Origin: Flavobacterium daejeonense DSM 17708
GTDB taxonomy: Bacteria > Bacteroidota > Bacteroidia > Flavobacteriales > Flavobacteriaceae
DNA: 64,000 nucleotides
Reading direction: 5' to 3'
Assembly (NCBI RefSeq): GCF_000425425.1
Contig: NZ_AUDK01000003.1
Location: 186,001 to 250,000, forward strand
Positions 50,797 to 61,300 of the stretch are shown here, one piece after another; positions within the stretch are counted from its first letter, which is position 1, and the number at the start of each line of letters is the position of its first letter. The notes below the pieces were generated by a model, which saw nothing but the letters and a program-made list of their open reading frames with translations, did no database searches and was not told the origin of the DNA. Position numbers and translations under genes: made by a program.

Positions 50797-51828
50797 TTAT
50801 TCACTCAACATTTGAACCTGTATATCATCAGCTAATAATGTTCCGATGCAATCACTCAGTGCCAGAATGATTGTAATTTTTTTTGTTGCAGCCGGGATTT
50901 GGATATTTTTTTTAAAATGCGTCCAATCGGTATTTCCAGTAACTTTTCCAATCAATTGACCTTCCATCGTTTTTATTTTACCATCCTTGGTAAATTCGAT
51001 AATGAATAAACCATTATTCCATGATTCTTTACCTTGTGTAATATCTAAGGCTTTGAGCCAGCCAGAAACTTCAATTGATTTGGTTCCGTTTGGCACATCA
51101 GCAATTTGATCAATTGCAGTCCATTCAAGCATTTTTGAGGTTACTGCAGCTGCCGAATTTCCTTCTTTATTATCCGTCGTAGAAACGTGTCCTGAACCGT
51201 TCCATTTCTCTAAGCCAGCCTCAAAATTCCCATTCTCAAAGTATTTAGGGATTGCTTCCTTTGCAATAGCTTCGGCTCTTTTTGCCATAGCTTCCGCCTG
51301 CATTATTTTTATATAATCCTCTTCACTCACTGCAACAGCTTTAATATCATCAAAAAAAACAGTACCCGGTGTATTTTGTAAACCAATAACAACTTTAATA
51401 GTTTTGGCTCCTTCCGGAACTATAACCGTTTTTGAATATAATTTCCAGTCGACAGTTCCTTTGACTTGTGCAATATTTTCGGAAACAATTTGTTTATTAG
51501 CCCCATTTAAAAATTCTGCATTAAATATCCCTGCGCCATAACTTTCTCCTCCCTGAATAGCATCGGCTTTGACATAAGCGCTAAAAGTAATCGCATAAGT
51601 TCCTTTAGAAATATTTATCCGTTGATCGCCACTTTTCCATTCTTTACCTACATATTGCACAATCATACAGGAACCGTCACCCACTTTTTTAATTAAAGTA
51701 TTCTGTTTTAGATTATCTGCCCACCAATTATCTGTATTCAAATCAAAACCGCCATTGAGTATCAGATTTTTTTGTGAAAACATCACGGAAGTAATGAGAA
51801 AAACGAAAAATAAAAATTTTGCTTTCAT
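50797..51828 (-). CDS. Secreted two-module carbohydrate-binding protein
   Basis: A 343-aa protein (signal MKAKFLFFVFLITSVMFSQ) with no catalytic domain. Two similar beta-sandwich modules (about 20-165, NLILNGGFDLNTDNWWADNL; about 200-343, FENGNFEAGLEKWNGSGHVS) resemble CBM4/16-type CenC domains. A charged alanine-rich helix (EAMAKRAEAIAKEA, about 178-195) joins them. The modules share the pattern KTIKVVIGLQNTPGTVFFDD versus KKITIILALSDCIGTLLADD. It is in the mannan operon, so mannan or manno-oligosaccharide capture is inferred. Confidence 0.8.
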   Translation of the reverse strand: MKAKFLFFVFLITSVMFSQKNLILNGGFDLNTDNWWADNLKQNTLIKKVGDGSCMIVQYVGKEWKSGDQRINISKGTYAITFSAYVKADAIQGGESYGAGIFNAEFLNGANKQIVSENIAQVKGTVDWKLYSKTVIVPEGAKTIKVVIGLQNTPGTVFFDDIKAVAVSEEDYIKIMQAEAMAKRAEAIAKEAIPKYFENGNFEAGLEKWNGSGHVSTTDNKEGNSAAAVTSKMLEWTAIDQIADVPNGTKSIEVSGWLKALDITQGKESWNNGLFIIEFTKDGKIKTMEGQLIGKVTGNTDWTHFKKNIQIPAATKKITIILALSDCIGTLLADDIQVQMLSE

Positions 51829-51853
51829 GAGTTTGTTTTTTAGATTTTTTAAA

Positions 51854-53050
51854 TCAAATATTCCTTATTCTGGTAATAAGTTCCATACAGGCACGACCGT
51901 TATGATAAGGACATTTCCAAAATCCTGCTTTATCTTTTTGAATTAATGAATAATCCTGATTAACTCCCCAAAACCATTCACCGCTTTTAGAATCTAAAAT
52001 GTATTTTTTTATAAATTCCCAGTTTTTGTCTACAATTTTCAAATAGTCTTCATTGTTAGTCAATTCATAGGCATTGTAAAAACCAATCATCAATTCTGCT
52101 TGTGGCCACCAGTGTTTTTCAGCTATTAATTTTTTAGTTTCAGGATCATATTCATACCATAAACCGCCATCACTATCAATTCCCTTTTTAGTTGCTTCCG
52201 TCATTTGTAAGGCATATTCTTTATAACGATTGATCAAATTTTGATCTTCTGAAATTTCAGCACATTGCTGCAATAACCAGGCAGCTTCAATGTCATGACC
52301 ATATGAAATCACATCTGGTTTTTCTTTCCAGTTTTCATCAAAAAATAAACGTAAATGTCCAGTTACAGTATTGATAAAATGTGTTTCGATGGTTTCTAAC
52401 AACTCTATGATTACTGCCAGCAAAGTTTGATCTTTCCAGACTTTATACAAATTTGCATAGCCCTCCACAATATGCAAATGCGTATTCATGGTCTTTTTTT
52501 CATTCGCATCTTTGTCACTCAGACGTAAATCATCGACGTTTTTCCAATCGTGGGTAAAAGCCTCTAAATAGCCTTTGTTGATTGTATCGTAGCTGTGTTC
52601 CTGTATTTTTTGATACAAACTAATCGCTGTTTCCAATGCTTTTTCATCTTTGGAAATCGCATAATATTCACTCATGCCGTAGATTACAAAGGCCAGAGCA
52701 TAAATTTGATTTTTGGTGTTTTTTGGAGTTCCATCGAAATGGAGACTCCAAAAAACACCACCAAATTTGGGATCATAAAAATGAGTAACAATATAATCAA
52801 AGGCTCTCTTTGCACATTTTAGGGTTTCCTCATTTTTATTGAGTTTATAAGCCGCAGAGTAAGTCCATAAAATTCGGGCATTAAGTACAACTCCTTTTTC
52901 AGCCAGTGGTTGCTTTTGATTGTTGCTGTCAATTTGACCAATAAAGCCTCCTTTTTGAGTATCAATAGTATTTTCACTCCAATAATTTAAAATATTTTGG
53001 AGTTCTGCCGACAATTCTGTTTTTAAAGTATTTAATTTATTTGAAACCAA
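51854..53050 (-). CDS. N-acylglucosamine/cellobiose 2-epimerase family, mannobiose 2-epimerase
   Basis: A 398-aa AGE-type (alpha/alpha)6-barrel enzyme. Features: LNYWSENTIDTQKGGFIGQI at the N-terminus, VVLNARILWTYSAAY, GHDIEAAWLLQQ, and HWWPQAELMIG with a catalytic-type histidine. It converts beta-1,4-mannobiose to mannosyl-glucose, the substrate of GH130 next door. There is no ATG: the frame begins with TTG immediately after the TAA of the GH130 gene, and both genes share one reading frame. Translation by reinitiation or stop readthrough is possible. Confidence 0.87.
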   Translation of the reverse strand: MVSNKLNTLKTELSAELQNILNYWSENTIDTQKGGFIGQIDSNNQKQPLAEKGVVLNARILWTYSAAYKLNKNEETLKCAKRAFDYIVTHFYDPKFGGVFWSLHFDGTPKNTKNQIYALAFVIYGMSEYYAISKDEKALETAISLYQKIQEHSYDTINKGYLEAFTHDWKNVDDLRLSDKDANEKKTMNTHLHIVEGYANLYKVWKDQTLLAVIIELLETIETHFINTVTGHLRLFFDENWKEKPDVISYGHDIEAAWLLQQCAEISEDQNLINRYKEYALQMTEATKKGIDSDGGLWYEYDPETKKLIAEKHWWPQAELMIGFYNAYELTNNEDYLKIVDKNWEFIKKYILDSKSGEWFWGVNQDYSLIQKDKAGFWKCPYHNGRACMELITRIRNI

Positions 53051-54247
53051 TTATTTAAGTCCTTTATTTTTATTAATTAATTCTATAATTGTGTTTACTG
53101 ATCCGGCTGATGTATAAGTGTCTTCAGGCGTATTCATCACATAATCTACCAGTTTTTCAACTGTGGAAACGGCAACATGCATTCTTGTATCTGATGAAGC
53201 ATAATAAATATATACTGTACCATCTTTATCATCAATCCATCCATTAGAAAACAAGACATTGGATACATCTCCTAATCTTTCAGCTCCTTCAGGAGCCATA
53301 AAATGCCCGGCTGGTTTGTGAATTACTTTAGAAATATCATTCAAATCAGTCATAAACATGTACAAAGTATAGCGTAATCCGGCAGCTGTATTTCTAACGC
53401 CATGCGCCAGGTGCAACCATCCTTTTGCTGTTTTAATAGGCGCCGGACCTAAACCATTTTTCAATTCATACACCGTATGGTATTGTTTGCCGTAAATAAT
53501 AGTTTCTTCTTTAACTACAGGGTTTGTAATATCATCAATGTATCCTAAACCTATACCGCCACCATTTCCTATGTCAATAAAACCATCCTGTGGTCTCGTA
53601 TATACTGCGTATTTACCATTTACAAATTCGGGATGAAAAACTACATTTCGTTGTTGTCCTGTATTGGAAATTAAATCCGGTAATCTTTCCCAGTTAACCA
53701 GGTCTTTGGTTCTTACGATACCTGCATTGGCAATTGCTGAACTGGTATCTCCTTTAGGAGCATTTGGATCTTTTCTTTCCGTACAAAAAATACCGTAAAT
53801 CCAGCCGTCTTCGTGTTTAACCAAACGCATATCATATACGTTTGTATCCGGATTTCCTTCAATTTGAGGTAAAACACATGGTTTTTCCCAAAATTTAAAA
53901 TTATCTACACCATTTGGGCTTTCGGCTATTGCAATAAATGATTTTCTGTCGTAACCTTCTACACGTACAGCCACCACATATTTTCCATTCCATTTTATAG
54001 CTCCCGAATTTAAGGTAGCATTAACTCCAATTCTTTCTAACAAATAAGGATTTGTATTTTTATCCAAATCAAATCTCCATTCAATTGGCGCATGTTTGGC
54101 AGTTATAACAGGGTTTTTATAGCGTTGAAAAATACCGTTCCCAACAATGTTTTGAGGCTCATTTTTTTGCTCAATCAGAATTTGAAATTCTTTTTCTATT
54201 TCAAATTTTCTTTGCTCGAAATCTGTTATTAATGTTTGTGTATTCAT
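53051..54247 (-). CDS. GH130 4-O-beta-mannosyl-glucose phosphorylase
   Basis: A 398-aa phosphorylase that converts mannosyl-beta-1,4-glucose and phosphate to mannose-1-phosphate and glucose. The five-bladed propeller features GH130_1 motifs: NPVITAKHAPIEWRFDLDKN, and NPDTNVYDMRLVKHEDG with the proposed catalytic Asp at 139, then HGVRNTAAGLRY and FMAPEGAERLGDVSNVLF. No signal peptide, so it is cytosolic. It is placed between the transporter and the epimerase, matching the characterised Bacteroides fragilis mannan pathway. Confidence 0.9.
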   Translation of the reverse strand: MNTQTLITDFEQRKFEIEKEFQILIEQKNEPQNIVGNGIFQRYKNPVITAKHAPIEWRFDLDKNTNPYLLERIGVNATLNSGAIKWNGKYVVAVRVEGYDRKSFIAIAESPNGVDNFKFWEKPCVLPQIEGNPDTNVYDMRLVKHEDGWIYGIFCTERKDPNAPKGDTSSAIANAGIVRTKDLVNWERLPDLISNTGQQRNVVFHPEFVNGKYAVYTRPQDGFIDIGNGGGIGLGYIDDITNPVVKEETIIYGKQYHTVYELKNGLGPAPIKTAKGWLHLAHGVRNTAAGLRYTLYMFMTDLNDISKVIHKPAGHFMAPEGAERLGDVSNVLFSNGWIDDKDGTVYIYYASSDTRMHVAVSTVEKLVDYVMNTPEDTYTSAGSVNTIIELINKNKGLK

Positions 54248-54271
54248 ATTTAAAAATTATAATTCAGCTAA

Positions 54272-55663
54272 TTATTTATTTAAGTTTCGTTTGTTTTCAA
54301 GTTCTTGTTCTATTATTTGAAGTTTTTCTTCATTAAGGGGATAGAATAGAATAAAGAGTAACGATAGTATTGCTGCTACTGCAGGAAGAATACTCAACAT
54401 CAGTTGGATACCATTTTGTGCTTCAATTGTTTGGGAAACATTAGCCTGAAAACCAAAATACCCTAAAAGCCAACCTGTTGCCGCTCCACCAATTGTCCAA
54501 CCAAATTTTTGCGACATTGAAGAAGCCGAAAACACTAATCCTGTAGCTCTTCGCCCTTGTTTCCATTCAGAATAATCAGCACTATCAGCATACATTGACC
54601 ATATAAGAGGGAAGATACTTCCAGCACAAATGCTTATTAAAATTTGGAATGTCATAATTAGAAATACGTCTTCTTTCCCAAAAAAGTAAAAAATTACGCT
54701 TAACACAGCGGCTAAGAACATTGCTCCCAAAAAGGTATTTTTTTTACCCATTTTATTCGCAATTGGAGTTGCTACGATTACTCCAATAATGTTTGCAGCC
54801 TGACCCAAAACCAAATAAAGCGAGGTATGAGTCATATTAAATGTTTCTCCGAAGAAGTTAAAACTATAATTTACAGTATCACTTACATAATATTTAAAGT
54901 AATATACCGCTGCTCCATCACGAATGGAATTGAATATCAAAGCGCCAATTCCTGCACCTAAAAGTATCCACCATGGCTTATTTTTTAATAAGTCTTTAAG
55001 ATCTTCTTTTAGGTGTGTTTTTTCTTTTGATATTGGCTGTACTCTTTCTTTAGTTAATAAAAAACATCCCCAGAAGAAAAGTGTTGTAATAATTCCAAAA
55101 ACAATTATAGTTGCTAACCAACCTTCTTTCGAATTCAAATTTCCTCCAAAATAGTTCACCAAAGGTTCAATCAGCCACAGTGCCAGTAAGCTTCCCCCAA
55201 AAGCAAAAACCATGCGGTATGAGGAAAGAGTTGTTCTTTCTTTTCGGTCAGATGACATCACTCCCAGCAAAGAAGCATAAGGCACATTAATTACCGAGTA
55301 AACCATCATCATTAAAGAATAGGTAATATAAGCATAGATGATTTTACCTTTCTCGTCAAAATCAGGAGTGTAAAAAGTTAGTACTCCAATTACAGCAAAT
55401 GGAATAGCTGTCCATAAAAGATAAGGGCGAAATTTTCCCCAACGCGATTTAGTACGATCGGCAATAATTCCCACCAAAGGATCAAAACAAGAATCCCAAA
55501 TTCTTGTAATCAGAAACATGGTCCCCACTACTGCAGGAGCCAAACCGAAAACGTCGGTATAAAAAAACATGAGGTACATACTGAAAATCTTCCAAAACAT
55601 GGATGATGCTGCATCCCCAAGTCCATAACCAACCTTCTCTTTGATTCTAATTTTATCTTGCAT
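54272..55663 (-). CDS. GPH-family sugar:cation symporter
   Basis: A 463-aa, 12-helix transporter of the glycoside-pentoside-hexuronide family (melibiose carrier type): KVGYGLGDAASSMFWKIFSM at the start, the loop IWDSCFDPLVGIIADRTKSR (substrate/cation binding), and WGKFRPYLLW. It should import mannobiose or short manno-oligosaccharides from the periplasm into the cytosol for the epimerase and GH130. The ATG at 55663 (MQDKIRIKEK) is used over the TTG at 55687. Gaps of 24 bases on both sides fit an operon. Confidence 0.9.
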   Translation of the reverse strand: MQDKIRIKEKVGYGLGDAASSMFWKIFSMYLMFFYTDVFGLAPAVVGTMFLITRIWDSCFDPLVGIIADRTKSRWGKFRPYLLWTAIPFAVIGVLTFYTPDFDEKGKIIYAYITYSLMMMVYSVINVPYASLLGVMSSDRKERTTLSSYRMVFAFGGSLLALWLIEPLVNYFGGNLNSKEGWLATIIVFGIITTLFFWGCFLLTKERVQPISKEKTHLKEDLKDLLKNKPWWILLGAGIGALIFNSIRDGAAVYYFKYYVSDTVNYSFNFFGETFNMTHTSLYLVLGQAANIIGVIVATPIANKMGKKNTFLGAMFLAAVLSVIFYFFGKEDVFLIMTFQILISICAGSIFPLIWSMYADSADYSEWKQGRRATGLVFSASSMSQKFGWTIGGAATGWLLGYFGFQANVSQTIEAQNGIQLMLSILPAVAAILSLLFILFYPLNEEKLQIIEQELENKRNLNK

Positions 55664-55687
55664 TTTTATTGTCTTTACTTTAATCAA

Positions 55688-56833
55688 TTATTTTTTATAC
55701 CGTTTTTCTCCTGCAACATCTTTTTCGAATAAAATCCGTTCCAGATTATAAAACTCAACAAAGTCTTTTTCGCTTAACTGTCCTTTGAATGGCGCATAAT
55801 AATGCATCTTTTTTTCTTTTTCCTGCCAACCGTGATTCCGCCATACTAAAACATAGGAAATCTTATAATTTCCAATCGCTTTCATGAGCGTATGTGTCCA
55901 CCATTTATCAAAAGGAATTGCTTCATATCCTGTCTCAGCAAAAGCCATCATTTTATGCTGTTCTTGCGCTATTTCATTCATGATTTTGAATTGTTTTTGG
56001 CAATCTTCAACAAAAGAATTATCTTTCAACGGATCTGTATATTGGTACTTATCAAAACTCAGGATATCTGCATAATTAGCACCCGGATAGTATTCTAAAA
56101 ATTCTTCCTTAGTTTTAAAATCGGATGTATTGTACACATAAATCAGATTATGAATTCCCTTTTTTTGAAAATAGTCCAAAGTAAATCTCCATAAGCTTTT
56201 AAATTCTTCCGGACTTCCGTTGTTTCTGCACCACCAAAACCAATTTCCGGTAAGTTCATGATACGGACGGAATAACATTGGAATGGGTTTTCCATCCCGA
56301 TCTTTCAGGGTCTTAATAAATTGTATCCCTTCATCGAGCCAGGCCTTATACTTTTCATGTTTTTCGCCACTCGGCAAAACGGAAGCCAATGATTTTGGAG
56401 TGGTATCCCAGGCATCTTTTCCTGTCAACGGATTATTAATGTGCCAGCTTAATGTTATAACCCCTCCTCTTTGATGCGCCTCTTTAATGTACTGTCTCAT
56501 TTTGTCAAAAGGAATTCCGTCAAGATTATTGGCCGATTTATTTTCGAGGCCTCCTAAATCCCATCCATACACTGCGGGATAATCTCCGGCAACCTCTTTT
56601 ACATCGCTTCTTCCTGCTTCGCATTTCCAGTTTACACCATAAGCCAGATCGTCCTGATGCCCAAAAAGAATTCCTTTTTCGGTTAAATGCGTCAATTTTT
56701 CATAGAAAACAACAAGCTCTTTAGTAGATTTTTTATCACTAAGAGACAATTTAGTATCAATTATTTTTTGTCCCGTAGAACAGGATATCCCCACAAAACA
56801 AAGGCTTAACACCGAAAAAATGATTTTTTTCAT
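55688..56833 (-). CDS. GH26 mannanase/mannobiohydrolase-like lipoprotein
   Basis: A 381-aa lipoprotein (lipobox FVGISC, C18). Motifs: FGHQDDLAYGVNWK, AVYGWDLGGLE, acid/base E193 in FRPYHELTGNWFWW, nucleophile E300 in MAFAETGYE. It is a more distant GH26 than the other two and resembles Bacteroides PUL GH26 lipoproteins that trim oligosaccharides. It is the first gene of the minus-strand unit. The endo- or exo-mode is not determinable from sequence. The gap upstream holds a candidate promoter near 57032. Confidence 0.88.
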   Translation of the reverse strand: MKKIIFSVLSLCFVGISCSTGQKIIDTKLSLSDKKSTKELVVFYEKLTHLTEKGILFGHQDDLAYGVNWKCEAGRSDVKEVAGDYPAVYGWDLGGLENKSANNLDGIPFDKMRQYIKEAHQRGGVITLSWHINNPLTGKDAWDTTPKSLASVLPSGEKHEKYKAWLDEGIQFIKTLKDRDGKPIPMLFRPYHELTGNWFWWCRNNGSPEEFKSLWRFTLDYFQKKGIHNLIYVYNTSDFKTKEEFLEYYPGANYADILSFDKYQYTDPLKDNSFVEDCQKQFKIMNEIAQEQHKMMAFAETGYEAIPFDKWWTHTLMKAIGNYKISYVLVWRNHGWQEKEKKMHYYAPFKGQLSEKDFVEFYNLERILFEKDVAGEKRYKK

Positions 56834-57031
56834 GATAATTAAAATTAACAGGGATCGTTATTAAACAATCCGTTATTTAGCTCATTCAACTTTCAAAAAC
56901 CCAAAATAATTGATTTTAAAAAAATGAATTATTTAGCACATAAATTATTAAATTTATAAAAAAATAAATCTCTAAAAATGATTCTTACTTATTAAATCAG
57001 CTATTTTTAAAAGAATGATAATTTTATTTTT

Positions 57032-57059
57032 CAAAGATAATTCTATAACAGCTTCTCAA
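57032..57059 (-). promoter_or_regulatory. Candidate promoter of the minus-strand mannan operon
   Basis: The minus strand reads TTG (57057-57059), 17 bases, TATCTTTG (57032-57039), matching -33 and TAnnTTTG. It implies a leader of about 190 bases before the GH26 ATG. The gap 56834-57111 is otherwise AT-rich, with no gene seen. Confidence 0.45.
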
Positions 57060-57111
57060 TTAATATTATTTTATCAATTTTATATCATATTATTGCAAAC
57101 AAAAAAACATC

Positions 57112-57990
57112 ATGAGTAATTTGAAAAATTTCTACAGAGAAATACCCCCTTTATCACCCGGGGACAGTTTTTTAGTTTTCGACAGAGTCAAAGACAGTTT
57201 TGATTTCCCGGTACACTATCATCCTGAATTTGAAATCAATTTCATTCTGAACGGCAAAGGGGTAAAACGTGTGGTAGGAGACAATATTGAAGAAATCGAC
57301 GAAATCGAACTGGTTTTGGTTGGCCCTAACTTATATCATGGTTGGGAATTAAACCATTGCAAGAACAAACAAATCAGAGAAATCACCATTCAGTTTCACA
57401 ATGATTTATTTCACGAGTCTTTATTATCCAGAAAAATAATGACTCCTATAAAAGACATGTTCAACCGATCGATACACGGCATTTTATTTTCCAAAAAAAC
57501 GGCCGAAGAACTCTCGTCACGCATCATAAAAATCTCAAAACTAGACGGAATGGATTATTTCCTGGAAATTGTATCCATATTATACGATCTGGCTAATTCC
57601 AGAAATCAGCGACTGTTATCAACCTTTACAGTTGATCACGACACCTTTGAAGATTACGACAAAATGAAATTAATCTATGAATATGTACAGAAAAACTTTT
57701 CCGAAAAAATAACTCTGGAAGAAGTCTCAAACGCTGCGAGCATGACCACCGTTTCTTTTAACCGATTTATAAAAAAACGCACCGGAAAAACTTTTGTCAA
57801 CTACATTAACGACATCCGAATTGGCTATGCAGCGAGATGGCTTGCTGAAAAAGATTTAAGCATTTCGGAAATAGCATTCAAATCCGGCTTTAATAATATA
57901 GCCAATTTCAACAGAAGTTTTAAGTCTATTAAAAAATGTACTCCCAGTCAATACCGGGATGATTTTTCAGGATTAAAACGCATTTTATAA
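57112..57990 (+). CDS. AraC family transcriptional regulator of the mannan locus
   Basis: A 292-aa regulator with an N-terminal cupin-like ligand domain (FPVHYHPEFEINFILNGKGV; LVLVGPNLYHGWEL) and a C-terminal double HTH (about 195-285: KITLEEVSNAASMTTVSFNR and LSISEIAFKSGFNNIANFNR). There is no membrane segment. It is divergent to the catabolic operon and upstream of susC/susD, so it is placed to control both. Likely inducer is a manno-oligosaccharide, by inference. Bacteroides PULs often use hybrid two-component sensors instead. Confidence 0.87.
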   Translation: MSNLKNFYREIPPLSPGDSFLVFDRVKDSFDFPVHYHPEFEINFILNGKGVKRVVGDNIEEIDEIELVLVGPNLYHGWELNHCKNKQIREITIQFHNDLFHESLLSRKIMTPIKDMFNRSIHGILFSKKTAEELSSRIIKISKLDGMDYFLEIVSILYDLANSRNQRLLSTFTVDHDTFEDYDKMKLIYEYVQKNFSEKITLEEVSNAASMTTVSFNRFIKKRTGKTFVNYINDIRIGYAARWLAEKDLSISEIAFKSGFNNIANFNRSFKSIKKCTPSQYRDDFSGLKRIL

Positions 57991-58067
57991 TGATACTTTT
58001 TTGACATTTTTAAAACACAAACCAATCATCCATCCTCCTGAAGCCTTTTCTGTACTTACATACAATT

Positions 58068-58128
58068 ATTTAAACCACAATTTATCATCTATATAAATAT
58101 ACATTATATAAATATACATGGTTTAAAT
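58068..58128. promoter_or_regulatory. Candidate operator: tandem 15-bp repeats inside an inverted repeat
   Basis: Two 15-base units, ATATAAATATACATT (58091-58105) and ATATAAATATACATG (58106-58120), lie between ATTTAAACC (58068-58076) and GGTTTAAAT (58120-58128). It is about 70 bases upstream of the susC -33 box. The gap 57991-58313 has no gene. Confidence 0.5.
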
Positions 58129-58194
58129 TATACTTTTAACACATTTAAAGACATAAAGTAAAAATATTATCACTAATTGATATTATACTATTAA

Positions 58195-58222
58195 TTTGAT
58201 GATTAGTTCTGTTATACATTTG
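58195..58222 (+). promoter_or_regulatory. Promoter of susC-susD
   Basis: TTTG at 58195-58198, 16 bases, TACATTTG at 58215-58222. The predicted transcript begins near 58229, giving a leader of about 85 bases to the susC ATG at 58314. Confidence 0.65.
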
Positions 58223-58313
58223 TTAATTATTATCCGGAAATAATTAATTCCTATTTGATTCCCGATTTTTTTTAAATCAGGAATTAGTAATCTTAACAAA
58301 CCAATCATTTATT

Positions 58314-61300
58314 ATGAAAAAACTAATGTCAAATTTAATCCATTGGAAAGTCAATCACAGAGCTGTTCCTCTGATTTTATTTTTATTACTAAGCAGTAAT
58401 TTTGTATCGGCTCAAACCAATGTGGAGGGGATTGTGTCAGATGAAAATGGACTAACTATTCCTGGCGTAAATGTTTTTGTTGCCGGAACTCAAAATTCTG
58501 TTACTACGGATTTTGACGGGAAATTTTCGATTAAAGCTCCATCTAACGGCACTCTGGAATTTACCTTCGTAGGTTTTGAAACTCAAAAAGCGGCTATAAA
58601 AGGAAGAAGCAAAATCAATATTACTTTAAAATCTTCTTCGGAGGATTTAAAAGAAGTAGTTGTAATTGGTTATGGTACACAAAAAAGAGGCAATATTAAT
58701 TCCTCAATATCTTCTGTTAAGGCATCTGACATAGCAAATTTAAAGCAAGTTTCAGTAGATCAAATGCTTCAGGGAAAGGCTGCCGGGGTTAGTGTAACAA
58801 ACAACTCAGGGGCTCCGGGAGGCGCTGCTTCCATAAGAGTACGCGGAACCACTTCTGTATCAGGAACTAACGAACCTCTTTATATCATTGACGGTGTTCC
58901 TGTTTCGGGAGATGCAACAGGAAAATCTACCAGTGGACAACCATTGGCAGGTAAAGACGGATTTTCTTCTTCAGGAGGAAACGGAAATAATGCTGTCAGC
59001 CCATTATCCATGATAAACCCAAGCGATATTGAATCTATCGATATTTTAAAAGATGCTTCAGCAACAGCAATCTACGGTTCAAGAGGTGCTAATGGTGTTA
59101 TTATTATTACCACTAAATCAGGAAAAAAAGGTGCAGGCAAAATTAGCTATGAAACCTCACTTTCATTTAACACTGTAAGCAACAAACTGGATGTTTTAAA
59201 TTTATCGCAATACGCTACATTAAAAACCAATTTGGCTAAATTATGGGGATTCCAAACACGTCAGGAATTTTCACATCCTGAATTACTGGGGTCCGGTACC
59301 AACTGGCAGGATGAAGTTTACAGAACTGCTCTTGTAAAAAGCCACCAATTATCTTTTTCAGGTGCTAAAGAAGGAACCAGTTATTATTTATCAGGAAGTT
59401 ATTTAGATAACGAAGGAACTATTATCAATTCAGGATTAAAAAGATACACTATCCGATTAAACTTGGATTCCAAAATTAAAAGCTGGCTTAAAGTTGGCGG
59501 AAACATAACCGCAGGTATTACTAACGAAAGTATTACAGTAAACCAAAGCTATTCAGGATTAATTTCAAATACATTATTACAAAGCCCTGACATCCCAGTA
59601 AGAAATAATGACGGAAGCTTTGCAGGACCTCCTTCTGCCGAACAAAGTGTTACCTATTACAATCCTGTTGCGGAAGCTTTAACCAGAGAAAACAAACTGA
59701 TTCGTAAAAATTTCCTGGGAAACATTTTTGCTGAAGCAGAAATTTTTAAAGGATTAAAATACCGCTTTGAAATTGCAGGAAATACTGAATTTTCAGAAAA
59801 TGATGATTTCAGACCCTCTTACAAATGGGGAACTCAGGAAAATATTTTAGCTGATTTGGATGTCAGAAGACAAAACTGGTATTCTATAAATGTTAAAAAT
59901 TTACTGACTTACGATAAAAGTATCGGAAAGCACAAATTCACCGTTTTATTAGGTCAGGAAGCTAATGATTCTCATTGGGAAGGTTTGACTGCATCTGCAC
60001 AGGGATTTAAAACAAACTCCATTCACACCATCAATCTGGCTGATGCCGATAACAATACTGTTTCACAATACAAAGGAAGCGGTTCGCTTTCATCACTTTT
60101 TGCGCGTGTCATTTACGATTTTAACGAAAAATACAGTGTTTCAGCTTCTATAAGACAAGACGTATCTTCAAAATTTGATCCTACTACTGATAATCAAAAA
60201 GGGGTTTTCAAATCTATTTCAGGTTCCTGGAAATTATCCAACGAATCATTCATGGAAAACACCCGAAAATATGTAGACAATATCAAATTCAGAATTGGTT
60301 ACGGAGAAACAGGAAATCAACAAATCCCAAACAATGCTTATTCAGCCATGTTGGGTGTTCAAAACTCCGGTTTAGGAAGCGGTTTTCTGCCTTCTAATTA
60401 TCCAAATCCTGACTTAGTATGGGAATCACTAAATCAAACCAATTTAGGTATTGATTTTACAATGTTTGACTCTAAATTATCTGCCAGCTTTGATGTTTAC
60501 AATAAAAAATCAAAAGACTTTTTATTCCAGGTACCTTTACCATTATACCTAACTGGTGGCGGAGGACAATACGGAGGTGTTTCTGCTCCTTATTCTAACC
60601 TGGGAAGTATGACTAATAAAGGAATTGACATCACTTTAGGATTCGACACTAAATCTTCAGGAAATGTCAACTGGAGTTCTTCTTTGGTTTTGTCACATTA
60701 TAAAAACAGTTTAGATGAAATTGCTAACGGAATGATTCTTACTCAGGAAGTGAACACTAACGGATACCAACCGGTTGTGGTAACAAACACCTTAGTAGGA
60801 AGCCCTATCGGTATGTTTTATGGTTACATTGCCGAAGGATTATTTAAAGACCAAACCGTATTAGACAATGCCCCTATCCAGTTTGGACAACCAGTGGGTA
60901 CAGGAGCCGGTGAAACCGCTTTAGGAGATGTAAAATACAAAGATGTTAATGAAGACGGTAAAATTGATGCCAACGACAAAACTTTTATTGGAAATCCGCA
61001 TCCGGATTTAACTTTTGGTTTTACCAATAATTTCAAATACAAAAACTTTGATTGCTCAGTATTCCTTCAGGGATCTTTAGGAAATGATGTCATGAACCTA
61101 ACCCGAAGAGCCGGTACAACAAACACCTCTTTATATGACAATCAATTAGTCGAAGCGTTGAATTATTACTCTGAAACTAACACCTCAAGCAATATCCCAC
61201 GACCTATTGCCGATGCATCAAATACTAACTTACTAATTTCTTCACGATATGTTGAAGACGGTTCTTATTTGAGAATTCAAAACGTAACATTTGGTTATTC

